DNA of 64,000 nucleotides from Cymbomonas tetramitiformis (GCA_001247695.2 LGRX02035246.1:62001-126000); one strand, 5' to 3'; numbered from the stretch's first letter, positions 41,201 to 51,619 are shown. Notes: generated from the sequence alone by a model not told the origin. Numbers and translations are program-made.

Positions 41201-43405
41201 TCACCCGCCGGAGGCTGGGTTGTTGAAGGCTGGGGCTTGCCCGCTGGTGACTGCCGGTTGACAAGGCGTCGCCAGGTGCGCACGGGAGTCCTGGCACCAA
41301 CGGCAGGAAGACAAGCCGAGATATATAGCCAGACTCCAGGTGATAGCATGCCAAAGCACCAGAGCCCGCGGGTGCAACTCCAGCACAGCACCGGAGGCAC
41401 CACCAGACTGCACCGCATCTGCCGTGCCAGAGAATGCTAGAATGCACAGCAGACTCATGTAAATGAAGTGACCCGCCCCATAGGGCCTGCGGCCCGGGCC
41501 ACCCGGACCCCTGGGCCGGGACGGCGGTGCCGTGCTCACCAGCTGCACAGCTCCAGGGAATTCGGTGTTGGTTGTTGTGATCTGCACGTCGGCTGCCGGC
41601 ACCGCTGGCTGCTGTGGCTCAACACTGAAGTGCTGTAGAGACATGGCAGGGTCCGAAGGCTGGTGCACGGCAACGTGGAGCTGAGCAGGTGTCATCTCAC
41701 CGTCGGGGCAGTCCCCATCGCCAGGGTCCTGGTACGAGTTGAAGCGGTTGACAGCGTCGTAGTACTGCTCCTCCGAGCGGCCACATGAGTCCCAGATAGC
41801 CCACTCCGACTCAGTCCACGGCTCCTCACTGTCAACGGCAGAGTGCGGCACAACGGCAGCCGCTTGGGCCGCGGGGAGGTCAAGCGGTGCCTCCCCGAGC
41901 TCCAATGAGTAAGAATATAAGCATGACTCGTAAACCTCCTCCTCCGGATCGAGGAAAGCCTCATCCAGCTCTGACAGGATGTCCGCAATCGGCGTGCCCT
42001 CGGGGTGGAACCCCGCCACATGCGCACTCTGCACCCCTCCAGGGCAATCACGGCGGAAGTGAGGGCCGCCGCAGTCCCAACACTGGACCGTGTGGCGGCC
42101 CTGTGCATCTCGGGTCACTCTCAAGGCAGTCGGTGAACCACCGGATGCAGGCTGCCGCTGCCCCTGAGTCCGCGGTGGAGGGGCATGAGGGGAAGGGTGA
42201 GAGCCCTTCCTGTGCCCCTTCATGTTCTGTTGTCGATTCTTCCCGCCGCGGGCCGGCCTGGCGCGGGGAGCTGTACCCCTGTCGCCCCCAGACCGGTGAG
42301 CACCCTGCCCGGATGCCTGCGGCTGAGCATCCCGAGTCTGTGGCGGGTGTCTGGGCTCGTCACGCCTGCGGCCACCAACAATGCGAGTCTGCGGGATGCC
42401 CGCACGGGCCATAAGGGCGGCAGAAGGGGACTCCCCAGAGAGGAGGAGTGAGGCCGCCAACGCGGAGACCCCATCCTTTTTCTTCTTCTCTTTAAGCAGC
42501 TTCTTTTCCTCTGTCCGCTGCTGGTGGAAGGCCTTCACGGCCAACGTGAACTGCTGAATGCCGAGAGCCCTCTTCAATCTACCATCAGCCGTCTTGGAAC
42601 TCCACTCCTGCAGAAGATCCTTATAATACAGAGGGCACATGCGAAGGGTGAGGAGGTCCAAGGCGAACCCCACACCCCACACATCGTCAGGCTCTATACC
42701 AGGCCTGAGCTCGGACCGGACAGCGGTGTGGTGCTGCATGAAACCCTTAATATAGGGCTCGGGGTCAACATCCTCCAGCAGCTCGATCGCTGGCGCTGTC
42801 TCGAATAAGTAGCCATGGGACACCCACGGCCTGCGTCGCCTGGCAACGGCCCGGCAGATGACGAGCCATGCACGGCGTCCATCATCCGGAGACACCGTAG
42901 CCGACTCCTCAATGAGCCGAAGGCATGATCCTCGCACCAATGACGTCAGGATGCGGTAGAGGATACGAGTGGCCTCAGGAAGAACAGATGTAGTGAGGTC
43001 TGTCGGGTGAAATACCGTGGCAAACTGGAGATTGAAGTCAGTTAGGTGGGTTTTTACCGCCTGAGTGAAGCGGTCCAAGGCGATTTCCCGAGGCACTTGG
43101 CCCTTGATTTTGTCGATGTCGAATACCCACTCCGAGGCTTTGATGTGGGTGGGCCGGCACTGGTCACGAACTTGCTGAATGATACTGGCGCGGTGACCAG
43201 GCTCGCGGAGAATAGTTTGGCAGTCCTTAAGGAATTCCCTGATAACCACAGCACCGCCTGTCTCATCACCCGCAAGTGGGCGATTCTTCACAGGCGTAGG
43301 GGGCACAGGCTCCTCAGGGCCGTCGCTGAAGGGAAGCGCCCTCCGCGTGTCGATCCCAGCCGGGACCGGAGTGGTGAATCCATCGGAAGAATCCACGGTA
43401 GTCAT
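41201..43405 (-). CDS. gag: Copia gag polyprotein
   Basis: 734 codons from ATG 43405. A helical capsid-like region (about 120-330) has spaced Trp residues and ends in a Lys-rich helix. A long basic Gly/Arg/Pro region follows, then a zinc knuckle at about residues 440-452, CWDCGGPHFRRDC, which is Cys-X2-Cys-X3-His-X4-Cys (one residue shorter than usual). An acidic region follows. Near the C-terminus are two hydrophobic stretches (HFIYMSLLCILAFSGTADA and LVLWHAITWSLAIYLGL) that look like membrane segments, unusual for gag. It ends at TGA 41203-41201 in the same frame as pol; a second in-frame stop, TAG, lies at 41146-41144. Confidence 0.85.
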   Translation of the reverse strand: MTTVDSSDGFTTPVPAGIDTRRALPFSDGPEEPVPPTPVKNRPLAGDETGGAVVIREFLKDCQTILREPGHRASIIQQVRDQCRPTHIKASEWVFDIDKIKGQVPREIALDRFTQAVKTHLTDFNLQFATVFHPTDLTTSVLPEATRILYRILTSLVRGSCLRLIEESATVSPDDGRRAWLVICRAVARRRRPWVSHGYLFETAPAIELLEDVDPEPYIKGFMQHHTAVRSELRPGIEPDDVWGVGFALDLLTLRMCPLYYKDLLQEWSSKTADGRLKRALGIQQFTLAVKAFHQQRTEEKKLLKEKKKKDGVSALAASLLLSGESPSAALMARAGIPQTRIVGGRRRDEPRHPPQTRDAQPQASGQGAHRSGGDRGTAPRARPARGGKNRQQNMKGHRKGSHPSPHAPPPRTQGQRQPASGGSPTALRVTRDAQGRHTVQCWDCGGPHFRRDCPGGVQSAHVAGFHPEGTPIADILSELDEAFLDPEEEVYESCLYSYSLELGEAPLDLPAAQAAAVVPHSAVDSEEPWTESEWAIWDSCGRSEEQYYDAVNRFNSYQDPGDGDCPDGEMTPAQLHVAVHQPSDPAMSLQHFSVEPQQPAVPAADVQITTTNTEFPGAVQLVSTAPPSRPRGPGGPGRRPYGAGHFIYMSLLCILAFSGTADAVQSGGASGAVLELHPRALVLWHAITWSLAIYLGLSSCRWCQDSRAHLATPCQPAVTSGQAPAFNNPASGG

Positions 43406-44063
43406 GGTAACCGTAAGCGAAGCACCGACGCGATGAAACCCTAACGATAAGGGTGAGCCCCCTTCAAGGAAGGGGCCAAATCCGAGATAAATTCAAAATC
43501 TGCTCCGATGCCCACGAAACTCGGTAACACGGCCGGGATTGGCGAAGTAAAAATACCCTCCAAAGGAAAATGTCTGAGCCCAAGCGCTCCGTAAGTTATA
43601 AGCGGTCAAAAACGGCCAAGTCGCCCGCAAGATTTCAAAATCCGCTCAAAGTTCACAAACAAGCGGCAAGCGTGGCAAATCAAGGTAAAATGATACGGGT
43701 AAAGACGTATAGAGTAGTGAGGGAAAATGCGGAGCGGCGGGGGTGGGCGGAAAGTAGGAGCGTAAGGTCGAGGTCTCCGCACTTGTCGATGTCCGAGGTC
43801 ATGGTCCTTTTAACGTGTCGCGATCCACTTGGTACCAAACTCTGCGCAATGCTGCATACAATCGGGGGCCCCAGCGCTCTCTGACCCATCTTCTCCGTAC
43901 TTTCCTCCGCCACTCGTCGCGCTTATTATCTCTCCATCCACGCAGTCAGTTGTGCCGCAAAAACGCGGCACCCCGCAACATTCTACCTACTCAGCCACGC
44001 TCGCCCCTCTACAGCTTTAGCCAGCCATTTAGTGGCTTTAAATCAAAACCACTTTAGGCAAGT
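43406..44063 (-). other. Copia 5' leader
   Basis: About 660 bp between primer site and gag ATG with no supported gene. It would contain packaging signals. Confidence 0.5.
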
Positions 44064-44078
44064 GGTGGGCCTATAGCC
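44064..44078 (-). promoter_or_regulatory. Copia primer-binding site, half-tRNA(iMet) type
   Basis: GGCTATAGGCCCACC lies directly after the 5' LTR on the minus strand. It resembles the copia-type site complementary to the anticodon side of initiator Met tRNA (GGTTATGGGCCCA) and the site at 14174 of the TRIM-like element. Confidence 0.55.
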
Positions 44079-44335
44079 TACTAGAATGTCCTAGTGACAC
44101 AGTGAAAACGCTGAACGCCGTAGGGTTTGAACGAGGCAATCGGGTATATCAAAAAGATAGAAATGAATACACGACTCTCAGGCTATCTAAGCTCTGAGGC
44201 CGTCACTAGGCAATCATATCGTGTGTCACAGTCTAAGCTACCGAAGTCGAACTACTGAGTACAGGTAGGAAGTCACTGTACTGTCACTGTCACTGTCATA
44301 CGTCATACGTGGTACTGAACTACTGAATCTCAGCA
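44079..44335 (-). repeat. 5' LTR of the copia element
   Basis: Differs from the 3' LTR by about two substitutions (GAGCG/GAACG and GTGATAC/GTGGTAC, plus-strand view) and one A insertion. As the 5' LTR it should hold the promoter. Confidence 0.92.
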
Positions 44336-44618
44336 TATATTGCTTACCGTGGCGGGCCGGCCCGGGGCCGTAGCTCACCACTCCGGGCCGCATGCGGGCC
44401 GATGGAATATATGGATGCGGGCCGTCACGTTTGATATGAAAATACCGAAATTTATGCAAAATTATGCGATTTTTACAATGTCACCATACTTAAGATTAAA
44501 ATTTCGCGCCTGCGGCGGGCAATTTTGGAGATTGGCCGTATTGGCCGAAAGCGGGCCAGTGGATTTGCCGATTGCGGGCCGTAAAGGAAAATATAAAGCA
44601 ATACACACTGGTCGCGGA

Positions 44619-45640
44619 GCGTCGACCCCGAGCACGGCGTAAGCGAGTGCGTTGGCGTGACCAGGTCGCAGCAGTCGGTCAGCCTGGTGCTGAAGGTGGC
44701 CCCTCCACTGAGCAGCCGCCGGGACCAAAAGTCCCCACCGTTCCGAGCCCTCAGGGGCAGAAGTCGAGAGCCCCGGCACTAGTCGTTCCGCCAATCACTA
44801 CCCCGCCGCCAGCTCCACGGACCACAGACCAGCCGGCACCAGTCGTCCCGCAAGTCACTACCCCGCCGCCGGCTCCACACACCACAGATCAGGCCTCCCC
44901 GGAACCGCCGGAGGACGAAATAGACGAGACAGTGTCGCCAGAAATCTGGCAGCAGCTTAGGGACCTGGAAAAGGAATTCGCGGATGTCATTTGCACAGAG
45001 CTGCCAGACTCGGTCCAGTCAAGGGAGTACAAGGCCGGCATCCGGCTCCGGCCAGATTGGAACGGGAACCCCTTACACCGGCGAGGATACACGTTGTCGC
45101 AGGAGGAGTTGCGGCAACTCCGGCAACAGCTAGACGAACTCTTAGCCAAAGGGTACAATCATACGACCCTCGGCCTCTCCGTGGGGCTGTCCCGTGTTGA
45201 TGGTCCCCAAGCCAAGTAACCCCAAGGAGCTGCGTCTAGTCATCGACTACAGACAGATCAATGAGATCACGATCAAAGATAAGTACCCCCTTCCGGATGT
45301 GCAGAGTCTCTTAAATGACCTACAAGGGGCTACCGTCTTCTCTACGATGGATGCCCTTTGGGGATTTTGGCAGGTCCCTATGGGAGCGGATGACGTGGAG
45401 AAGACTGCAATGCCTACGCACTTTGGAGCGTACGAGTGGTTGGTCATGCCTATGGGATTGTCAAACTCCCCAAGCACCTGGCAAAGGATGATGACCCAGT
45501 ATCTCGGGCACCTGCCCTTTTGCAGGGTATTTGTAGATGACATCATGATTTTCTCAGCTGAGGTTCCGAGTAAGAGCGCCCATGAGGTACATCTCGACCA
45601 CCTCCGCCAGGTCTTACGGAGGCGTGTCGAAATAATTCCG
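44619..45640 (+). pseudogene. pol: Gypsy linker and reverse transcriptase
   Basis: A Pro-rich linker has two near-identical units (VVP-TTPPPAP-TTDQ). Next is the RT start: ELPDSVQSREYKAGIRLRPD, HRRGYTLSQEELRQLRQQLD and ELLAKGY. A small indel near 45155-45168 shifts the frame before PSASPWGCPVLMVPKP. RT then continues with LRLVIDYRQINEITIKDKYP, FSTMDALWGFWQVPMG and VFVDDIMIFS (catalytic Asp pair). Another frameshift lies near 45625. The RT copies element RNA into DNA; this copy cannot make it in one piece. Confidence 0.85.
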
Positions 45641-46974
45641 TCTATCTTAAGAAGTCAAAAGTCAAACTGTGCAAACGAGCAGTCCGGTTCCTAGGGCACG
45701 TGGTGGATCGGGATGGATGTCGCCCACAGCAGGATAAGGTCGCGTCGGTGCGCGACTGGCCAGACCTAGAGACTGTCACACACGTGCGACAGTTCCTGGG
45801 CATGTGTGGCTTCTACCGAAGGTACATCCAGAACTTCGCAGCAGACCTCGCGTACCCGCTGACCCGCCTCACCAAATCCGGCGTGGAATGGACCTGGGGC
45901 GAGAATGAAAAAGCAGCATTTAAACAGCTGAAAACTGCTTTGATTTCCTCCCCAGCCTTGGCCCTACCCGATCAAAAGGGCGCCGCAGACGGTTCCAGAC
46001 CCTTCTTCGTGCAGACAGATGCCAGTGGAGTAGCACTAGGGGGTGCACTCATGCAGGATCAGGGACGAGGCTTGCAGCCCTTGGCCTTTGAAAACCGGTA
46101 GTTCTCCAGCGCAGAGCAGAACTATCACGCTGGGGAACGAGAGCTTTGTGCCATCCATCATTGTACCACAGTCACCTGGAGACATTATCTGATTTTTACA
46201 TCATTTAAGCTCATGGGGGACCATAAACCCCTCAAGTGGCTCTTCGCCCCAGCTAGGGAGCTCAGCCGACGTCAAGCTCGCTGGTACGAGGACTTGGTAG
46301 AGGTAGGAGTCCATCAGATGGAGCACGTGCCAGGACGCTGCTTGGTAGTACCGGATGCGCAGTCCCGGCGACCAGACTATCAGGAAATGTCAGCCAGGGA
46401 AGGCTTGAAGGAAAAGGGGATAGTGGATCGCGCCACGGATGGACGCAGAGACTCTGAGCCGAAAGGCAAGGGGTCCGAAGAGGACGAGGATCCTACCTCT
46501 GTCCTCGGGATAGTGGATCGCGCCACAGATGGACCCAGGGACTCTGAGCCGAAAGGCAAGAGATCCGAAGAGGACGAGGATCCTACCTCTGTCTTAGGCG
46601 CCACCTTCGAGTATAGTGATTCCGAGGACGAATCCTTCCCTCCCACCAGTCCGGCACCGGTCATTGGTGAGCTCACCCATCTGAACGGGCTCACGTGGGT
46701 AGAGACGCCGGCCCTCTGGCTGGACGCAGCTGACACCCTAGCAGTAGGCGAGAAGTCCTTAAGGGATGCCGAATCGCTAGCAGTCATGACCAGAGCAGAC
46801 CGAGCTAGGGAACAGGCCGCAGCAGAAGTCCAGAGTCATCCGGAGGCAGCGAGAGAAGCACCGGAAACCGACGAGTTCCCCCATCCTGAGACCCAGAGTC
46901 ATCCGAAGGCAGCCAGAGAGGCACCTGAGCCCGTTAAGCCCCCAGAAGGTAGCTCCCACTACGACCAGGTCGTG
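45641..46974 (+). pseudogene. pol: Gypsy RT end, RNase H and acidic linker
   Basis: After the frameshift comes the RT thumb and connection (VYLKKSKVKLCKRAVRFLGH, QFLGMCGFYRRYIQNFA). RNase H follows (FFVQTDASGVALGGALMQ, AEQNYHAGERELCAIHH, DHKPLKWL) with one in-frame TAG at 46099 in place of the usual Lys/Arg before FSSAEQNY. After LVVPDAQSRR an acidic linker contains a 90-bp tandem duplication (46419-46598) with unit IVDRATDG-RDSEPKGK-SEED. A second Ala/Glu/His-rich repeat (QSHPEAAREAPE) precedes the methyltransferase-like domain. Confidence 0.85.
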
Positions 46975-47419
46975 GATCGCCAGGACTGGAAGCTGATCAG
47001 GGAGCGCTTTGAGGAGATAGCGGCCCAGTACGGGATGTTTGACGTTGACGCGTGTTGCGACTCCATGGGCGTTAACCGGCAGGTTGACACCTATTGGACC
47101 GATTGCTTGAAGGAAAAGTGGCGCGGGAAACACGTTTGGTGTAACCCCCCTTACACGAAGGATTCGGACTTGATAGAAAGAATTCTTCGGCATTTCCTTC
47201 CTGAGTGGCGCGCCGATCCGGAAAACACCTCGGCAATGTTCCTTCTACCAGACTATGACGCTCCCTGGAGGCGGTTGATTCACCCCAAATATGGGCTTCA
47301 TCCGGTCAAAGTCTTTGATATGAAGGACGAGAGAGGTCGTCCCAACCACCTCTTCGAGTCTCCCGATGGAGGTCGGCCCCCGCTGCGCTGGCCGGTCCTT
47401 CTGGTTTGGGCCCCCGCAG
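46975..47419 (+). other. Dam-like methyltransferase domain in the gypsy element
   Basis: About 148 residues, open throughout: DRQDWKLIRERFEEIAAQYG, then FDVDACCDS, Asn and Tyr-Trp further on, CLKEKWRGKHVWCNPPYTKD (NPPY encoded at 47143-47154), TSAMFLLPDYDAPWRRLIHP, and a late PPLRWPVLLVWAP strand. This order (FDVDAC, Tyr, Leu-Trp, NPPY, LLP) is that of phage-type DNA N6-adenine methyltransferases, which use S-adenosylmethionine to methylate adenine. DIRS retrotransposons are known to carry such a domain, but Ty3/gypsy elements normally go straight from RNase H to integrase. It is flanked by low-complexity linkers, as an inserted module would be. Confidence 0.78.
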
Positions 47420-47511
47420 CCAGTAGGGCGAAGCCCCGAGCGCCACCTGCGCGAAAGGACAGTGAGACGGAACCCGACGAGCCTTTAGTCACTACAGGGG
47501 TTGCAGCAAAG

Positions 47512-47791
47512 GTCAGAGCCAGGGTATATTGCTTACCGTGGCGGGCCGGCCCGGGGCCGTAGCTCACCACTCCGGGCCGCATGCGGGCCGATGGAATATA
47601 TGGATGCGAGCCGTCACGTTTGATATGAAAATACCGAAATTTATGCAAAATTATGCGATTTTTACAATGTCACCATTTTAAAATTTCGCGGGCAATTTTG
47701 GAGATTGGCCGTATTGGCCGAAAGCGGGCCAGTGGATTTGCCGATTGCGGGCCGTAAAGGAAAATATAAAGCAATACACACTGGTCAGAGC
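47512..47791. mobile_element. hAT-type MITE, copy 2
   Basis: The element at 47520-47783 (264 bp) lies between 8-bp duplications GTCAGAGC at 47512-47519 and 47784-47791. Its ends are the same as copy 1. Compared with copy 1 it lacks a short GC-rich stretch around CTGCGGCG. It is inserted between the methyltransferase-like and integrase regions of the gypsy element and shifts the downstream frame. Confidence 0.93.
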
Positions 47792-49136
47792 AGCGTTGGG
47801 GCCACTGAAGGCTGATGAGTTCGTCCGCGCCTTGCAAGCGGAATACGAACGCAGCCCGTACCTCAATTCGTTAGGAGAAGAACTGATCGCGGCCCCACAT
47901 CAGAGAACAGACACGTTTCGCATGGTAGACGACATGATTTGGCGAGTGGCAGAAGGGCGGTATCAGCTAGTGCTAGCTCAGGATTCCCCCCTCAGAGAGT
48001 TGGTGATGCGCGAGGCACACGAGTCCCCGGCAGCAGGGCACACAGGAAGGGATAAGCCACTGGACAGAGTATCCCGTCGTTTTTGGTGGCCACGCATGAG
48101 CAAGGATGTCACCGACTGGTGCAAATCCTGCGTCGTGTGCCAGCAGACCCGGCCGCGCAACGGGTATCCAGACGGTCAGCTTAACCCCCTGCAAGACCCA
48201 GTAAGACTGTGGCAAGTGGTTAGTATCGACTTCGTTACTGGGCTGCCTCGCACAGAGCGAGGGTACGACGCGTTTGCTACCTTCACGGACAAGCTGTCCA
48301 AGATGGTGCACGTAGTCCCCATGCTTTACGCAGACAGCTCGGCTGCTCAGATCGCGCGCATGTATTTCGACCAAGTGTGGCGTTTGCACGGCGCTCCCAT
48401 GAAGATCGTCTGTGATCGGGACTCCCGCTTCAGAGATGAAATGCATCTCGAGCGACACCGGTTGATGGGAGTCCAGATTGCCTCTACCACGCCGTACCAC
48501 CCACAAGGTGATGGGCAGGCGGAGCACACAAACCACACGGTCGAACGTATGTTACGCGCGTATGTCGACGCCAACCAGTACGATTGGGATTTGTGGTGTA
48601 CCCCGGTCGAGTAAGCCATCAATGACTCTCGTTCCGCCGTCACGGGCTTCACCCCTTTTGAACTGACATACGGTCACGCTCCGGCCTCTCAGCTAGACTT
48701 CTTCGTGGAGGCAGCACTTGCATCACGGAGAGGCCGAGCTAAGGGGGGGAGGGGCGCAGCAGTAAAAAAGGGTACAGCCCACGAGACAGCCCGCCAATTT
48801 GTTCGCCAGTTGCAGCTCGCTAGGGAGAAGCTGCTCTTAGCTCAGCAGCAGCAGATCGCCCAGTACGACGCGCGTCACAAGGCCAGGAGTTACGCAGTAG
48901 GCGATGAGGTGTGGGTAGACGCCACGTACCTCACCCAGCCGGGCGACCGCGGGTTGCACAAGAAACTGCTTAAGAAGCGCCTCGGCCCCCTTCGGGTGCT
49001 GGAAGTCTTTTACAGCGACTGGCAGATGGCCCTCCCCGCGAGCGACAGGGGCGCACCGTCGGCCTATATGTTTGAGACGCCTAAGCAGGGGGAAGCGCAC
49101 GATGTGTTCACCGTGGACGGCTTTCGCCGGTCCTAG
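47792..49136 (+). pseudogene. pol: Gypsy integrase
   Basis: The zinc-binding region is present (EAHESPAAGHTG, then CKSCVVCQQTRP). The core has VSIDFVTGLPRTERG (first Asp), MKIVCDRDSRFRDEM (second Asp) and YHPQGDGQAEHTNHTVERML (Glu). An in-frame TAA at 48612-48614 interrupts, after which the same frame continues with INDSRSAVTGFTPFELTYGH and a basic C-terminal region (YAVGDEVWVDATYL, KKLLKKRLGPLRVLEVF). There is no chromodomain, unlike the neighbour at 33643. The frame ends with TAG at 49136. Confidence 0.88.
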
Positions 49137-49634
49137 TTGTAATAGTTGGCAACGCCGGTGGCCACCGGCGGAGCGAGCGGAGCGAGCGCGAGCGTAGTGG
49201 AGCGCGAGCGGAGCGAGCAAAACCCGCCCGCCGCGAGGCGCCGCTCCGAAAAAAAAGGAATATTCCTTTTGAAAAAACCATCGATTCCTTAATGAAATAA
49301 TTAACGATCATGTTAAACAAGGAATATTCCATTGGTACCATGCACATTTATGAAGTGTTGTATGCGTGCATATGCATCAATGTTTACACGATATTTTGCG
49401 GTTGATGACCATCATGAATATTCATGTGAGATAAATCAACAAGTATGGCATCGCAACATCATCATGCACCAAGCATTTACATTTGGTTGTAACTAACAGC
49501 AAACATGGGTACCATCTGTTACATATGTAAGAGTTTGAGCGACTAGCGGAATTCAAGGTAGCTAGAATACTTTGATTATTGCATGCTGAATATCATGAAC
49601 GGCTTAGAACAAACGATGCAACGATCCAAAGGCA
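49137..49634. other. GC-rich low-complexity run and AT-rich spacer
   Basis: At 49165-49225 there is a GAGCGAGCG/GAGCGCGAG run. The remainder is AT-rich and without a gene. A gypsy 3' LTR was looked for and not recognised. Confidence 0.5.
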
Positions 49635-51572
49635 TCAATCCTTACACTCCATGAATGGCAGCCTACTCCGCTTCTTCATATGCCTGTCCACCACTTGAGA
49701 CACGCCCCAAGGCTTGGCACGCCCTCTCTCATCGGCCGAAGTAAAGTGCCATGCACCATCTCTGCTCTTCTCAAAGCGCTTGTCAAGTGCCTTGATGATG
49801 AACTCTTCAGCCTCATGGCTGACGGGACCGTTGTAATCCACAAAGCTCTCCATCACATACTTCTCTTTAGTCAACCCTCGGGTCTTGTCTGCGTGACGGT
49901 CGATCGTAGAGCCTTGACCTTCGATCACAGCTTCATTTTGAAACTTGAGAGCCGCGTGCGTGAAAGCATACAGCCAATCATGCACTCCCTCATAAATTTC
50001 TGGCATTGTGAAGACGTCGCGCATGATCACCGTCTCACTGCACTCCTTGAACTTAAGCTCGTTGCCATCTGAATCCTTTGGGACCCGTACCCCAAAATGA
50101 GTCATGTCGATATCCAAGGCGGCCTTCCATCGTTGCCGGTATGGCTCCTCTTGTGCATACCTTTGCAAGCGCTCATGCAACACTGCATGTTGCTGTCGTA
50201 AGCTCTCCAATGGTGCGATTTGGATAGCATGTGCCATCCATGCATATATCTCGGGCCAGCCTTCCGCATCATCTGTACCCAAACATAATTTGCGGAGGCT
50301 GAACACCCGCTCAAGCTGCTTCAAGCGCTCAAAGCGCGTCACCTCTTGCAACCTCTCCTCCGCATGCTCCTCGACGAAACGTTCCCCCACATATTGGAAG
50401 ACCAGGTCACACCACTTCCCCAACTTGTGCTTCAACATATACTTGAATGCCTTCTTCGGATTACTCTTGTATTGAGTTTGAACTCCCGTCATGGTCAAAC
50501 GCTCCCCGTGGAATGTTCCCGCCTCTAACTCAGCTCTCGTGCGGCTGAGAGTGGGAAACACCCATTCCTCAACTTGCCCCCTCTCCAATCTAGCAGGCAA
50601 TCCATCCATCATAGCTTTGAGATTCAAAACCGCCCACATAACCTCCCACGGAACAGTGTTCACAGTTTGTTGGATTAAGGAAACATCCTTCACCTTCTCG
50701 AGGAGGTCGGTTAATGCGATGAGTAAGCATGTGAACAAATATTCTAACACCTTCGCCAAGTGTCGCTCACTTTGTTGACGAGTGTCGGATTTGGTGTTGG
50801 GGTTTGCTATCACCTCCCTCTTGTGCTGGACAATCACTCGCCAGTTCCGCACAAAGTTCTTGTACACCTTTCTCTCGGCTTGTGCAAACCGTCCCAAGTT
50901 GTAAGTACGCTTGTCTAATGCTGCATCAAACGCATACCGGTCGCTGCTAGGCGAATGAGCGGACAGTCCCACGGAATTTCCAGCGTTTGCAAGAAACACT
51001 ATTGACCTTAATGAAACAACCTTTAGAGAAAGCTTACAACGAAAAACGATACGTAATTTCTGGTACTGAATCATGTTGAAAAGGTACACGGAAAACGCTT
51101 TCTAGGCGCTACTTATCGGGCACACGCATGCGTGGCATGCGTGTATGCCACTGTCGCATACAGAACTCGGAACGCAAACAACCAAGGCGACCTTGGGTTT
51201 TAGGGACAACTTAAGCAGTATTCAAAGCTGCCTTCGGTTACAGAACGCAATGGCTTTCTTCAACTTTTACTCCGACCCAACAGACGAAAAGAAAACTTGA
51301 CCGAGACTTCAAGTTGAGTCGGTTACTAGATCTACGTTTGTGAGCTCACGCACCTGAAAACCTTGGTCACCAACTTCTGCCTCCGAAGTGGCTTGTTCAT
51401 GGTCGTGGGCTTGAGTGACTTGCGCCTCTTGATGCCGGCGAAACAAAGTCTCCACGCTGCCAGCTTCCCGATCTTTTTTTTGGTGTCGCTTCAAATGCGT
51501 GGCCATACCATCCCTGCGAATTTTCAGTGGGCATTTGGTGCACTGCAATAGTTCCCTAGGATTATACGGCAT
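49635..51572 (-). CDS. C2H2 zinc-finger protein with an unrecognised large domain
   Basis: Exon 1 (51572-51354) starts MPYNPRELLQ and holds one C2H2 finger, CTKCPLKIRRDGMATHLKRH, then an acidic linker rich in Gln and Glu. It ends at GFQ before a GTGCGT donor at 51353. The large exon runs to the stop at 49635 and is open from about 51089. Its acceptor is not fixed but should lie near 50990-51010 before GNSVGLSAHSPSSDRYAFDA. The long part is helical, charged and rich in Trp/Tyr (NLGRFAQAERKVYKNFVRNW, EVMWAVLNLKAMMDGLPARL, VVDRHMKKRS). No transposase catalytic pattern is seen. A finger plus a large domain among transposons suggests a domesticated or new transposon protein, but a host DNA-binding protein is equally possible. 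Confidence 0.55.
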
Positions 51573-51619
51573 TCTTATCCAACAACAACGTCCCTCTCCC
51601 TGGACACCTGTCTGCAATA

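Larger units (their letters stand above)
35402..44340 (-). mobile_element. Ty1/copia retrotransposon, nearly intact, with Dam-like domain
   Basis: The element at 35407-44335 (8929 bp) has LTRs of 256 and 257 bp and the 5-bp duplication TATAT at 35402-35406 and 44336-44340. On the minus strand the order is LTR, primer site, leader, gag, pol (protease, Dam-like domain, integrase, RT, RNase H), LTR. The pol order of integrase before RT defines Ty1/copia. The two LTRs show only about three differences, and both large frames are open, so the insertion is recent and the element may be active. At 8.9 kb it is long for a copia element, because of the large gag and the extra domains in pol. Confidence 0.95.
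35397..44610. mobile_element. hAT-type MITE, copy 1, interrupted by the copia element
   Basis: The MITE consists of 35397-35406 plus 44341-44610 (280 bp). It starts CAGGGTATATTGCTT and ends in the inverted CAGTGTGTATTGCTT, a hAT-type TIR. The 8-bp duplication GTCGCGGA is at 35389-35396 and 44611-44618. The copia element entered at TATAT near the left end. There is no coding capacity. It is closely related to copy 2 at 47520. Confidence 0.92.
34658..49136 (+). mobile_element. Ty3/gypsy element with Dam-like domain, carrying nested insertions
   Basis: Coding pieces at 34660-35396, 44619-47511 and 47792-49136 are collinear parts of one element: protease end, RT, RNase H, Dam-like methyltransferase, integrase. 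They are split by two copies of a hAT-type MITE (35397-44610 and 47520-47783), the first of which contains the copia element. Removing each MITE with one TSD copy joins the frames exactly. The 5' part (LTR, gag, most of protease) is missing at the junction with the chromodomain gypsy. No 3' LTR is recognised after 49136. Several frameshifts and two in-frame stops show decay. Confidence 0.85.

Noticed and set aside
36472..42474. Overlapping frames on both strands of the copia element
   Set aside because: They are shadows of gag and pol. Only the frames with protease, integrase, RT, RNase H and zinc-knuckle motifs were kept.
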